Positions 8,396 to 16,916 of a stretch of 64,000 nucleotides of DNA are shown in pieces. Position 1 is the first letter of the stretch. Each line of letters begins with the position of its first letter. The notes below the pieces were generated by a model. It had not been told where the DNA came from. It did not search any database and was given only the letters and a program-made list of their open reading frames with translations. The stretch is from JAEUIX01 sp046156035 (lineage in GTDB: Bacteria; Planctomycetota; Phycisphaerae; Phycisphaerales; UBA1924). Position numbers and translations under genes: made by a program. The stretch is taken from positions 1-64,000 of the forward strand of contig JBJXEW010000033.1 in the NCBI GenBank assembly GCA_046156035.1. The letters are read 5' to 3'.

Positions 8396-8623
8396 TTAGA
8401 GCAACCCATTGAACTCGTCAACCGTGACGCCCATGTCGTCGATGATGCCTCGAAGGGTCCCCGGCTTCAGGTCGCGCCCCTTGTGCATCGGGATCACGAC
8501 CCGCCGATGGTCCGATGCACGCAGATAGACCGCGTGGCTGCCCTTCTGCCGATCAAACGCGAAGCCCAGTTTCTGGGCGATCCGCACCACATCGCGTGCC
8601 GGGACCACCGGCAACTTGGTCAT
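8396..8623 (-). CDS. hicA: HicA-type mRNA interferase toxin
   Basis: A 75-residue double-stranded RNA-binding-fold RNase of the HicA family. In this family it cleaves mRNA and is neutralised by HicB. The hallmark KLGF....RQKGSHAVYL with the catalytic His in GSH is present, then VIPMHKGRDLKPGTLRGII, a typical HicA C-terminal half. The length is normal. Its ATG overlaps the hicB stop by 4 bases, so the two are translationally coupled, antitoxin first. Confidence 0.9.
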   Translation of the reverse strand: MTKLPVVPARDVVRIAQKLGFAFDRQKGSHAVYLRASDHRRVVIPMHKGRDLKPGTLRGIIDDMGVTVDEFNGLL

Positions 8624-8844
8624 ACGGAAACCTCGACGGGCGTGAAGAGCATGTCCTCACGTGGGAAGGGCTCGTTGTGCGCTGTGAGGCTCTCCAGGTA
8701 CACCTCGATCGCCTCACGCACGTTCTGGAGCGCTTCGTCGAGAGAATCTCCCTGCGAATGGCAGCCCGGCAGGGCCGGACACGAGGCGTGAAAGCCGCCG
8801 TCGGGCTCGCGGTCAAGGATGACGGTGTAGCGATGCGTGGTCAT
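8620..8844 (-). CDS. hicB: HicB-type antitoxin
   Basis: A 74-residue protein with the HicB partial RNase-H-like fold: YTVILDREPDGGFHASCPAL, then GCHSQGDSLDEALQNVREAI. It precedes hicA on the minus strand with a 4-base overlap. The fold binds and blocks the toxin. This is a short HicB without an added C-terminal helix-turn-helix domain, so autoregulation by the protein alone is less certain. Upstream lies a short spacer before the aspartyl protease gene on the same strand. Confidence 0.9.
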   Translation of the reverse strand: MTTHRYTVILDREPDGGFHASCPALPGCHSQGDSLDEALQNVREAIEVYLESLTAHNEPFPREDMLFTPVEVSV

Positions 8845-8989
8845 GTGGAGGGGCTCCGGCTGCCGGGGTTGCCTGACTCAGGATTATACGGAGTCCGATG
8901 CTACCCAATCCCGTACAGGCGACTGAGCCGCCAGCGGTCCCTGCCCGATCACATAGGGTTCGATGGACGCCTGCGTCGTGGGTGTCGAA

Positions 8990-9358
8990 TCACGCCGCGG
9001 GCCGCGGCCCGGCCGCGACGAGGCGCTTGCGTGCCGGATCGACCATGAGGTTCAGGCCTTCGAGGGAGCGTGCCCCCAGGAGCATCAGGTCGCCGGGCAG
9101 GCCGAAGACCACTTCGTCGATCGTCTCGTGCTCGCCCACGCGTACGATCGCGTAGCCCATGCTGCGGGTGATCGCCTGCCCGTTGGCCATGACGAACGCG
9201 GCGTACTTCTTGCGCGGCTGGATGCCGACCTTGTTCAGCGCATCGGTCGCCATCCATGTGAACTCGCTACCGGGGTCGACGGGCACCTTGTCCATCGTGA
9301 ACGTTTCACGCTCGTGGATGATGTTGGCGATGGTGCAGGATGTGTGGATTCTGCCCAT
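8990..9358 (-). CDS. retropepsin-like (clan AA) aspartyl protease family protein
   Basis: A 122-residue single-domain protein resembling the gag-polyprotein-type aspartyl protease family of bacteria. The putative catalytic motif is DPGSEF in place of the usual D-T/S-G-A. The C-terminal LLGARSLEGLNLMVDPARKRL region matches the typical family ending. The Thr/Ser-to-Pro change next to the Asp may alter activity, so it could be a binding rather than a proteolytic domain. ATG 9358 was chosen because the preceding 30 codons are unlike the family. Substrate unknown. Confidence 0.7.
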   Translation of the reverse strand: MGRIHTSCTIANIIHERETFTMDKVPVDPGSEFTWMATDALNKVGIQPRKKYAAFVMANGQAITRSMGYAIVRVGEHETIDEVVFGLPGDLMLLGARSLEGLNLMVDPARKRLVAAGPRPAA

Positions 9359-9565
9359 GCGCGGGAATGCTACCCCCCCCTCGCGCGTCGCCCGGCTTGG
9401 TGAATGAGGCCCGGAAGGAACCGGGGGTGCCCCCGCTCGGGCTGACAACGGGGGCGTGTTCGGCGTTCATTCGCCGCGCAGTTCTTGAACCTGCCACACC
9501 GCTCGCCTAACATCCGCACCCATCCCGGCCCACCCGGGGCGGCGTTGATCAGGACGCAGAACACC

Positions 9566-9835
9566 ATGACCACCGCTCAAGAGGCTCGCGTAACGCTCGT
9601 CAAGAACTACGCCACCACGCCCGGGGACACGGGCTCGCCGGAAGTGCAGGTCGCCCTGCTCACCGAGCGGATCAACGATCTGTCCGAGCACCTCAAGATT
9701 CACCTTAAAGACGCGCATTCCCGGCGCGGTCTGGTGATGATGGCCTCGAGGCGCAACCGGCTGCTGCGGTACCTCTCGCGGACGGACCGCGAGCGCTACA
9801 CCGGCCTGATCAGCCGGCTGGGCCTGCGCAAGTAA
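9566..9835 (+). CDS. rpsO: 30S ribosomal protein S15
   Basis: Exactly 89 residues, the standard S15 length. Recognisable segments are YATTPGDTGSPEVQVALLT, HLKDAHSRRGLVMM and RRNRLLRYL, which contact the 16S rRNA central-domain three-way junction. S15 is a primary binder for the 30S platform. The MTTAQEAR start at 9566 is standard. As in many bacteria it is followed by pnp on the same strand, with a 289-base spacer containing a large hairpin. Confidence 0.98.
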   Translation: MTTAQEARVTLVKNYATTPGDTGSPEVQVALLTERINDLSEHLKIHLKDAHSRRGLVMMASRRNRLLRYLSRTDRERYTGLISRLGLRK

Positions 9836-9903
9836 CGCACCTCACACGCCCGTGGATGTTTGTCCGCGGGCATGCTTGTTTCCGGGCCACCGAGATCGTT
9901 GGT

Positions 9904-10018
9904 GGCGGGCGAAGAGCCAAAGACCCAAATGGCCACTCCGCCAACCCTGTGCAGCCGCGCACACGCGGCTCGGGCTTGGCGATCTGGCATTTTGGGCGTT
10001 TGGAGGTTTTCTCCCGCC
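9904..10018 (+). promoter_or_regulatory. large imperfect hairpin in the rpsO-pnp spacer
   Basis: The arms GGCGGG (9904-9909) and CCCGCC (10013-10018) begin a long interrupted stem. It continues with AACC/CCAAA-type pairing (9917-9929 against 9991-10003) and CGCCAA/TTGGCG (9939-9944 against 9976-9981), with a small inner hairpin at about 9953-9969. In E. coli a long pnp leader hairpin is cut by RNase III and allows PNPase to repress its own mRNA. A similar role here is inference from position and structure. The arms contain an AAATGGCCA core also present in the groES-groEL spacer. Confidence 0.5.
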
Positions 10019-10124
10019 CCTCGCGAGATCTGCGGCCACGCGGCGGCCGGATCACTGTCCCTGACGTTGGGAGAGTCCGGCGGTCGTTTCAATCCTGGCC
10101 TCACTCGCAGAAGGACCACTTTCC

Positions 10125-12305
10125 ATGTCGACTTCCATCCGCGTCTCCACAGACATCGGCGGCCGCACACTCACGCTCGAAACCGGCAAGGTTGCCAAGC
10201 TCTGCAACGCGGCCGTGCTGGCCACCTACGGCGGAACCACCGTGCTCGCCACGGTGACGCGCGGCGCGCCCCGGCCCGGAACTGATTTCCTGGGCCTCAC
10301 GGTGGACTATCGCGAGAAGACCAGCGCGGCGGGCAAGTTTCCCGGCGGCTTCCGCAAACGCGAGGGCGCGCCCAACGAGAAGGAAATCCTCACCATGCGG
10401 CTGATCGACCGGCCGATCCGCCCGCTCTTCCCGGACGGGTACTTTGACGAGGTGCTGGTGCAGTGCTTCGTGATGAGCCACGACGGCGAGAACGATTCGG
10501 ATGTGCTGGCGGGCACGGCGGCCTCTGCCGCGCTGGCGCTGAGCGACTGCCCCTTCGAGGGGCCGATTGCCACCGTGCGCGTGGCGCGGATTCACACGGA
10601 CGACGGACCCCGCTTCATGCTCAACCCCACGGTGAGCCAGATGGAGTTCAGCGACCTGGACCTGGTGTTGAGCGGCCACAAGGACGGCATCAACATGATC
10701 GAGGTGGGCGCGGCCGAGGTTGGCGAGAAGGAGGTGCACGCTTCAATCGCCTTCGGCTACGAGGGCGTGAAGCAGATTCTCGGCCTCATCAACGACCTGA
10801 CGGGCAAGGCGGGCAAGCCCAAGGTGATGGGCGAGATCTTCCTGCCGTCGGATGAGATCACGGCGTTCGTCTCCAAGCACTTTGACGGCAAACTCACCGA
10901 GGCCCGCAAGATCAAGAGCAAGAAGGAGCGGCACGCGGCGGTGGACGCCCTTCGCAAGGAATGCCTGGACACGCACTTCGCAGAGAACGCCACCGGCACG
11001 GTGGCCGTGCACCAGGAGAGCGTGAAGCGGCGCATCCAGGCCAAGGACGCGTTCAAGCGGTTGGAGGAGAAGATCACGCGTCGCCTGATCGTTGAGCAGC
11101 GCACGCGCGCCGATGGCCGCGGGCCGCTGGAGATCCGCCCGATCATCAGCGAGGTGGGCGTCTTCGCCCGCACGCACGGCTCGGCGTTCTTTCAGCGGGG
11201 CGAGACGCAGAGTTTGGTCTCGTGCACGCTGGGCACGGGGCGTGATGAGCAGATCGTGGACGGCCTGCTGCCCGAGTACTCCAAGAAGTTCATGCTGCAC
11301 TACAACTTCCCGCCGTTCTCGACGGGCGAAGTGAAGCGCGTAACCGGCCCCGGCCGGCGCGAGATCGGCCACGGGGCGCTGGCGGAGCGTTCGCTGCTGG
11401 GCATTCTGCCCAGCCCGGAGGACTTCCCGTACACCGTGCGCGTGGTGAGCGACATCACCGAGAGCAACGGCTCGTCGAGCATGGCGAGCGTGTGCGGCGG
11501 GTGTCTGGCCATGATGGACGCGGGCGTGCCCATCAAGAACACGTGCGCGGGCATCAGCGTGGGCCGCTTCACCGATGAGCAGGGCAACAACGAACTCTTC
11601 GTGACGGACATCATCGGCGAGGAAGATTTCTTCGGCGACATGGACTTCAAGGTGGCCGGCACGCGCGAGGGGATCACGGGCATTCAGTTGGACCTCAAGG
11701 CCCGCGGCATCACGCTGGCGCAGGTGGAGACGGTCTTCGAGCAGGCCAAGAAGGGCCGGCTGGAGATCATCGCGATGATGGAGACGTGCATTCCCAAGCC
11801 CCGCGCGGAGATCAGCCCGCTGGCGCCGCGCCTGATCACCATCATGATCAACCCCGAGAAGATCGGCAAACTCATCGGCCCCGGCGGCAAGATGATCCGC
11901 GGCTTGCAGGAGAAGTACGGCGTGACGATCGAGGTCGAGGACGACGGCTCGGTGATGATCGCCTCGCCCAACGGCGAGACGATCTCGCAGTGCCAGGCCG
12001 AGATCGAGGCCCTCACCGAGGAGATCAAGGTCGGCGCGATCTACACCGGCAAGGTTGTTTCGATGAAGGACTTCGGCGCGTTCATCGAACTGGCCCCCGG
12101 CACCGACGGCATGTGCCACATCTCCGAACTCGCCCACGGCTACGTGAAGAGCGTGAACGAGGTCGTGAAACTCGGCGACATGGTGAAGGTGAAGGTCATT
12201 CTGGTGGACGACCAGGGCCGGATTAAACTCTCGGTGAAGGCGGCGACACCCGCGCCCGAGGGTGCGCCCGCGGGTGCTGGTGGCGGCGGCGGCGGCCACC
12301 GCTAA
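10125..12305 (+). CDS. pnp: polyribonucleotide nucleotidyltransferase (PNPase)
   Basis: A 726-residue exoribonuclease that degrades RNA 3' to 5' with phosphate and is a degradosome component in many bacteria. Domain order is complete. The first RNase PH domain has VLATVTRGAPRPGTDFLGL and RLIDRPIRPLFPDGY. A helical linker follows, then the second RNase PH domain with RADGRGPLEIRPI and VSDITESNGSSSMASVCGG. A KH domain (KIGKLIGPGGKMIRGLQEKY) precedes a C-terminal S1 domain (AIYTGKVVSMKDFGAFIEL). A Gly/Ala-rich tail ends the protein. The start at 10125 gives the family N-terminus. Confidence 0.97.
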   Translation: MSTSIRVSTDIGGRTLTLETGKVAKLCNAAVLATYGGTTVLATVTRGAPRPGTDFLGLTVDYREKTSAAGKFPGGFRKREGAPNEKEILTMRLIDRPIRPLFPDGYFDEVLVQCFVMSHDGENDSDVLAGTAASAALALSDCPFEGPIATVRVARIHTDDGPRFMLNPTVSQMEFSDLDLVLSGHKDGINMIEVGAAEVGEKEVHASIAFGYEGVKQILGLINDLTGKAGKPKVMGEIFLPSDEITAFVSKHFDGKLTEARKIKSKKERHAAVDALRKECLDTHFAENATGTVAVHQESVKRRIQAKDAFKRLEEKITRRLIVEQRTRADGRGPLEIRPIISEVGVFARTHGSAFFQRGETQSLVSCTLGTGRDEQIVDGLLPEYSKKFMLHYNFPPFSTGEVKRVTGPGRREIGHGALAERSLLGILPSPEDFPYTVRVVSDITESNGSSSMASVCGGCLAMMDAGVPIKNTCAGISVGRFTDEQGNNELFVTDIIGEEDFFGDMDFKVAGTREGITGIQLDLKARGITLAQVETVFEQAKKGRLEIIAMMETCIPKPRAEISPLAPRLITIMINPEKIGKLIGPGGKMIRGLQEKYGVTIEVEDDGSVMIASPNGETISQCQAEIEALTEEIKVGAIYTGKVVSMKDFGAFIELAPGTDGMCHISELAHGYVKSVNEVVKLGDMVKVKVILVDDQGRIKLSVKAATPAPEGAPAGAGGGGGGHR

Positions 12306-12357
12306 CGCGGCGGCCTTCGTTGCCATCAGGTTTCAGGTCACGGTCAACAACTCGCCA

Positions 12358-13116
12358 TTAACTGGCCGCCCCCACGGGGGCGGCTTGGCGCTGCGCGGCA
12401 ACGCGTGCCGCGATTGTCGGCTTGGTGGGCCGGTGCTGGGTGAGCCCCGCACGGAGGGCGATGCGGGCCAGTTCAACCCGGTTCTTGGCCTTGAGTTTCA
12501 GGCCCAAAGACAGGCGGTGGGCCTCAACGGTTTTGTGGCTGCGGAAGAGCGTCTTGGCGATCTCCGCCGTGGTCATGCCCTGGCCGATGAGCGTGAGCAC
12601 CTCCACCTCGCGCGGCGTGAGCGACGAGAGCGAGCCGCGGTCGGTCCACTTGGCCATCACCACGTTCGCGGCCAGCGGCTGGGAGGCCGTGGCCACCTCG
12701 GGCTCATCGGCGAAGGGCCGGCAGACGGCGAGCACGAGCGTGCCGCGGTCGGGCGTCTCCACGGGCCGCAGGGTGGTGCGCAGTTGGATGCCGCCCCACA
12801 TGCCCACGAGGGACATGGCCTGACGCTCGCGGGCGCAGCGGGTGAGGAGGGAGAGACGCTCGTTGGCCGCGTCGAGGGGGAGAAGATCGTGAAGGGTCTT
12901 GCCGGCGAGGGGCATTTTGGCGCCGGGATACTTCCACCAGCGCACGGTGGGAGCGACATAGATAAACCGACCGGTCTGGTCGAGCAGGGCGACATCGCTG
13001 CCCGAATCCGCCACCAGGGCATCGACCAGGGCGGTGATGCCGGAGGGCGTTGAAAACAGCCCGGAAGGCTCGGTCTGGCTGGAAGCAAGCGGCGTAGCCG
13101 CGGGAGTCGTCGTCAT
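12358..13116 (-). CDS. PAS-like sensor fused to LuxR-type DNA-binding domain
   Basis: A 252-residue probable transcription factor. Residues ~30-150 resemble a PAS-type sensory domain (VALLDQTGRFIYVAPTVRWW, KTLHDLLP). The C-terminal half carries a LuxR/GerE helix-turn-helix (SLTPREVEVLTLIGQGMTT, then AEIAKTLFRSHKTVEAHR). There is no receiver domain, so it may sense a ligand or redox state directly. ATG 13116 has GAGG 6 bases upstream. It is convergent with pnp and downstream of ligA on the same strand. Targets cannot be told from the sequence. Confidence 0.82.
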   Translation of the reverse strand: MTTTPAATPLASSQTEPSGLFSTPSGITALVDALVADSGSDVALLDQTGRFIYVAPTVRWWKYPGAKMPLAGKTLHDLLPLDAANERLSLLTRCARERQAMSLVGMWGGIQLRTTLRPVETPDRGTLVLAVCRPFADEPEVATASQPLAANVVMAKWTDRGSLSSLTPREVEVLTLIGQGMTTAEIAKTLFRSHKTVEAHRLSLGLKLKAKNRVELARIALRAGLTQHRPTKPTIAARVAAQRQAAPVGAAS

Positions 13117-13245
13117 GAAGAACCTCGTCAAGCGGTGTCGTGTCCGTCCGTGGATGACAAGCCGATCCTAATCCGGCGCTGCGCCGTGGGCAAGGGGATA
13201 TCCCTAAGAAAACGTGCCCGTACGCGCTTCATGCACGCACCCGCC

Positions 13246-15576
13246 TCACCCCCTCGCCACGCCATCGGCGGTCAGTTGCCGCGAGAGGTCGGCCTCGCTC
13301 CAGACCTTCACGCTCAGACGCTGCGCGTCGGCGAGTTTGGAGCCTGCGCCCGGCCCGGCGATGACGAGATCGGTCTTGGCGGAGACGGAGCCGGAGACTC
13401 TCGCACCGAGACCCTCAAGCACTTCCTTCAGGGCTTCGCGCTCCCAGTTCTCGAGCGTGCCGGTGAGCACGATGCGCTTGCCGGCCCAGAACCCGGTGCC
13501 CGCGACCGACGCGGAAGCGCCGGCGACGACAAAGTCGCGGCTCGTGAGGTCCACACCCTGCGCGGCCAACTCGCGGAACGTGCGCTGGCCTGCCGCGCTG
13601 TGGAGGTATGCGTGCACGACCGGCGCGGTGTCGATGCCGAGCCCGGTCTCCGGCCCGTCGAGGGCCTGGGCGGACACCTTCAGGCGGGCCGCCTCCGCCG
13701 CGCTCAGTTTGGTCTTGGGCATCAGGTCGCGCACCGTGGCCGCGAGCAGCGCATCCACATCCTTGAACCGCTTGGCGAGCATCTTGGCCGTGGTGTCGCC
13801 CACATGGCGCACGCCCAGACCGGCGAGGACCTTGCCCAGGCCGCGGCTCTTGGCCGTTTCGATGCCCGCCAGCAGGTTCTCGACCTTCTTCTCGCCCATG
13901 CGGTCAAGTTCGATGAGGGCGGCGCGATGGGTGTGCAGGCGGAAGATGTCCGCGAAGGTGTTGAGGGGGATGGTGCCGGTGGCCCGTATCTGGTCCACGG
14001 TTTTTTCGCCCAGGCCGTCGATATCCATCTGCTTGCGGCCCGCGAACCAGATGAGGCGCTCGCGCACCTGCGCGGGGCACTCGGGATTCACGCAGCGGCG
14101 CTGCGTCTCCAGCGCCGGATTCTCCACCGCCTCGGGCGGCTCCACTTCCACCGGCCCATCGCACTCCGGGCAGCGCTGCGGCGGGGCCACGCGCTTGGCC
14201 CCCCCCCCCTTCGGCCGCTGCGCAAGGTCCACTCCCGGCACATACGGGATCACCTCGCCGGCCTTCTCCACGTAGATCATGTCGCCGATGCGGATGTCGG
14301 TCTTCTCGCCATCGGGCTCGTCCGGGTTCACCGGTGATTGCAGGATTCGTCCGTAGTTGTGGAGCGTGGCATGCTGCACCATGGTTCCCGCGAGCAGCAC
14401 GGGCTCCATCACCGCACGCGGCGTGATCTTGCCGGTTTTGCCGACCTGATGATCGACCCGCAGCAACTTGGTGGTCTTGCGCTCCGCCGGATACTTGAAC
14501 GCGACGGTCCAGCGCGGGCTCTTGGATGTGGTGCCGAGTGCCTGCTGCTGGTCGAACGAATCCACACGCACAACGACACCATCGGTGGCGAAGGGGGCCT
14601 TGTGGCGGGCCGTGGCAAACGCCTCAATGGCCGCGATGATCTCGGCAAGGCTCGATGAGCGCGCGAGCGGCGTGTTCACAGGCACGCCCAACGCCGCCAG
14701 TTCGGCGATGAACGCGGCGTGGCCGGACGCATAGCCCACATCGCTCACCTCGCCGCGGCCGTGAGCCACGAAAGCGAGTCTCCGCGTCGCCGTCACCGCA
14801 GGGTCGATCTGCTTGAGCGTGCCCGCCGCGGCGTTGCGGGGGTTCATGAACACCTCTTCACCGGCCGCTTCCCGCTCGGCGTTGATGCGGGCAAATTCTT
14901 CGAGCGGGAAGCAGACCTCGCCGCGGATTTCCAGGACCTCGGGAATCGGCGTGGTCTGGGCGTGCGATGCCGGACCGGACGGACCTCCCCCGGCCCTTCG
15001 GGCCACCCCCTCCGGTGGGACCGGAGGGGGATGTGCGGCGGGCCCGAGCGTCAGCGGCAGGGAGCGGATGGTGCGGATGTTGTGGGTTACGTCGTCGCCC
15101 TTCACGCCGTCGCCCCGCGTGAGGGCCTGCACGAGTTTGCCCCCCTCGTAGCGAAGGGAGACGGCCACACCGTCGATCTTGGCGTCGGCCACGAGCATTG
15201 GCGTCTGCGCCTTGGCGGGGCCACCCTTGCCCGCCGCGCTGGCGAACAGGTCGCTGTCGCTGTCGCCGCGCAGGCCCCGCAGCACGCGCTCGTGCCACTC
15301 GCGCAGCATGGCCGTGTCATAGGTGTTGTCGATGCTCATCATGGGCGTGCTGTGGCGCGCCGTGCGGAAGCCCTTGATGGGTTCCCCCCCCACCCGTGCG
15401 GTAGGCGAGTTTGCATCGGCCAGGTCCGGGTTGGCCCGTTCCAGGTCCGCCAGTTCTTTCAGCAGGCGGTCAAACTCCGCATCGGCCATCACGGGCGCGG
15501 CATCGACGTAGTACGCGCGGTTCGCCCGCTCCAGCAGGGCGCGTAGGTGCAGGATGCGTTCACGAGGGGCCGCCAC
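13246..15576 (-). CDS. ligA: NAD-dependent DNA ligase
   Basis: Seals nicks in DNA during replication and repair using NAD. The domains are all present: Ia (RANRAYYVDAAPVMADAEFD), adenylation with catalytic Lys133 in ADAKIDGVAVSL, OB fold, a four-Cys zinc finger (CPEC and CVNPEC), the helix-hairpin-helix region (GLGVRHVGDTTAKMLAKRF) and a C-terminal BRCT domain (GKRIVLTGTLENW). At 776 residues it is about 100 longer than usual. Residues ~179-209 are a Pro/Gly-rich insertion encoded by a palindromic repeat that also occurs elsewhere in the window. A second extension lies between the adenylation motif and the N-terminal region (about 103-125). Confidence 0.96.
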   Translation of the reverse strand: MAAPRERILHLRALLERANRAYYVDAAPVMADAEFDRLLKELADLERANPDLADANSPTARVGGEPIKGFRTARHSTPMMSIDNTYDTAMLREWHERVLRGLRGDSDSDLFASAAGKGGPAKAQTPMLVADAKIDGVAVSLRYEGGKLVQALTRGDGVKGDDVTHNIRTIRSLPLTLGPAAHPPPVPPEGVARRAGGGPSGPASHAQTTPIPEVLEIRGEVCFPLEEFARINAEREAAGEEVFMNPRNAAAGTLKQIDPAVTATRRLAFVAHGRGEVSDVGYASGHAAFIAELAALGVPVNTPLARSSSLAEIIAAIEAFATARHKAPFATDGVVVRVDSFDQQQALGTTSKSPRWTVAFKYPAERKTTKLLRVDHQVGKTGKITPRAVMEPVLLAGTMVQHATLHNYGRILQSPVNPDEPDGEKTDIRIGDMIYVEKAGEVIPYVPGVDLAQRPKGGGAKRVAPPQRCPECDGPVEVEPPEAVENPALETQRRCVNPECPAQVRERLIWFAGRKQMDIDGLGEKTVDQIRATGTIPLNTFADIFRLHTHRAALIELDRMGEKKVENLLAGIETAKSRGLGKVLAGLGVRHVGDTTAKMLAKRFKDVDALLAATVRDLMPKTKLSAAEAARLKVSAQALDGPETGLGIDTAPVVHAYLHSAAGQRTFRELAAQGVDLTSRDFVVAGASASVAGTGFWAGKRIVLTGTLENWEREALKEVLEGLGARVSGSVSAKTDLVIAGPGAGSKLADAQRLSVKVWSEADLSRQLTADGVARG
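14983..15032. repeat. palindromic interspersed repeat, copy B, inside ligA
   Basis: CCTCCCCC, then GGCCC-TTC-GGGCC and CCCCCTCCGGT-GGG-ACCGGAGGGGG, the same order as copy A at 6108-6162. It is read in frame within ligA on the minus strand as a Pro/Gly/Arg-rich loop, residues about 181-200, just after the LPLTLGPA strand. The reading frame is kept and conserved ligase sequence resumes at VLEIRGE. Confidence 0.75.
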
Positions 15577-15623
15577 GGGCAGAGCGTAGCGATGTGCGGT
15601 GGCGGATTGGCCGATGTACCCTC

Positions 15624-16556
15624 ATGACCATGACCGCACGCCTGATTGATGGCCGCGCCCTTGCCGACCGCTTCCGCGCGGAGGTTGCGGCCCGGGTGGC
15701 GGCGGTGAAGGGCCGATCCGGGCGCGTGCGGCTGGACGCGGTGATCGTGGGCGACCGCGACGACCCGGCCCACGTGTACGCGATCAACCAGGGGCGCACG
15801 TGCGAGCAACTGGGGATCGAGTACAAACTGCACACGCTGCCGAGCGCGGCGGGGTTTGACGACATCGCCGGGCGCGTGCTGCTGCTGAACACGCAGGACG
15901 AGTGCTCGGCGATCATGCTGCACCTGCCGCTGCCCAACGGCGTGGACCCGTACACCGTGCAGCGGCTGATCGCCCCCGAGAAGGATGTGGAGGGCGTGAA
16001 CCCGGCCAACATCGGCAACATTGTGTACGGCCGCTCGTCGCTGGCGCCGTGCACGGCCCTGGCGGTTTCCAAGATGGTGGAGCACACGCTCGGTGCTGGC
16101 GCGGCACGGCACGGCAAGGCGGCTCGGCCGGATGGCCCCGGCCCACTGGCGGGCAAACTGGTGGTGGTGGTGGGCGCGTCGGATGTGGTGGGCAAGCCCA
16201 TCGCCGTGCTGCTCATGCGGCACGATGCGACGGTGGTGAGTTGCAACAAGTGGACGCCGGGGATGAAGGACCTTTGCCGCGCGGCGGACGTGCTGGTGGC
16301 GGCGGCGGGCGTGCCGGACCTCATTCAGGCCGACATGGTGAAGCCGGGCGCGACGGTGGTGGATGTGGGCGTGAACCGCGTGGCGGGGCCGGATGGAAAG
16401 ATGCGCACGGTGGGCGATGTGGCCTTCGAGGCTGTGTCTCGCACGCTCGGACCCAGCGGATGGATCAGCCCTGTGCCCGGCGGCGTGGGCCCGATGACCG
16501 TCATGATGCTGCTGGTGAACGTGGTGCAGACGGCGGAGCGAGCGGTGGGGCTGTAA
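15624..16556 (+). CDS. FolD-family methylenetetrahydrofolate dehydrogenase, atypical active site
   Basis: A 310-residue homologue of the FolD dehydrogenase/cyclohydrolase of one-carbon metabolism. Family motifs are LIDGRALADRFRAEV, the nucleotide-binding GASDVVGKPIAVLLM and the C-terminal SPVPGGVGPMTVMMLL. The three residues usually tied to cyclohydrolase catalysis and folate binding differ: Y-x3-K is Y52-x3-Q56, the Gln of VQLPLP is His100, and KDVDG is KDVEG (Glu123). Similar replacements are known in the monofunctional yeast Mtd1 dehydrogenase. It may therefore be a dehydrogenase lacking cyclohydrolase activity, which is inference. ATG 15624 and 15630 are both possible starts. Confidence 0.85.
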   Translation: MTMTARLIDGRALADRFRAEVAARVAAVKGRSGRVRLDAVIVGDRDDPAHVYAINQGRTCEQLGIEYKLHTLPSAAGFDDIAGRVLLLNTQDECSAIMLHLPLPNGVDPYTVQRLIAPEKDVEGVNPANIGNIVYGRSSLAPCTALAVSKMVEHTLGAGAARHGKAARPDGPGPLAGKLVVVVGASDVVGKPIAVLLMRHDATVVSCNKWTPGMKDLCRAADVLVAAAGVPDLIQADMVKPGATVVDVGVNRVAGPDGKMRTVGDVAFEAVSRTLGPSGWISPVPGGVGPMTVMMLLVNVVQTAERAVGL

Positions 16557-16599
16557 GCGACTGCGGTTTCGGAACCTGCGCAACAACGCAAGGATGGGC

Positions 16600-16845
16600 A
16601 GGTTTTTCGCGGCGAAGCCGCGATGGTCAATAGCGGTGGGTCGCCGCGAAGCGGCACCCACCGACGTGCGCGAACCGTCTGTCATGCACCACGAATGTGG
16701 TGCGGGATCAGGCCGTCCACATTGCACCTGCTGGATCACATTTCCGTGCCGCTGCGCGGCACAACCCGATGTTGAAGCAGTAGTGCGTGGGTGCGGCTGC
16801 GCCGCCACCCACGCCTATTCACCCCTGCGGCTGCGCCGCAAAGAG
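16600..16845. repeat. cluster of six perfect palindromes between folD and lysC
   Basis: This 360-base gene-free stretch (16557-16916) holds six perfect or near-perfect hairpins with 3-4 base loops, at 16607-16623, 16635-16662, 16686-16703, 16746-16762, 16785-16814 and 16826-16840. Four share a GCGGC/GCCGC core closed by a GAA or TGC loop; two are extended by GTGGGT/ACCCAC. No gene is supported here. The two flanking genes are convergent. The sequence looks like a REP-type palindrome cluster. Confidence 0.75.
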
Positions 16846-16916
16846 GCGGCTGTGCTGCAAAGGAAGCGTCGCTCTGAAGCACTGCACTCGCGCACTACCC
16901 CTGCGCCCCGTAGCCC

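Noticed and set aside
16557..16916. CRISPR array, suggested by repeated palindromes
   Set aside because: The palindromes differ in sequence and spacing, there are no direct repeats with uniform spacers, and no cas genes are present.
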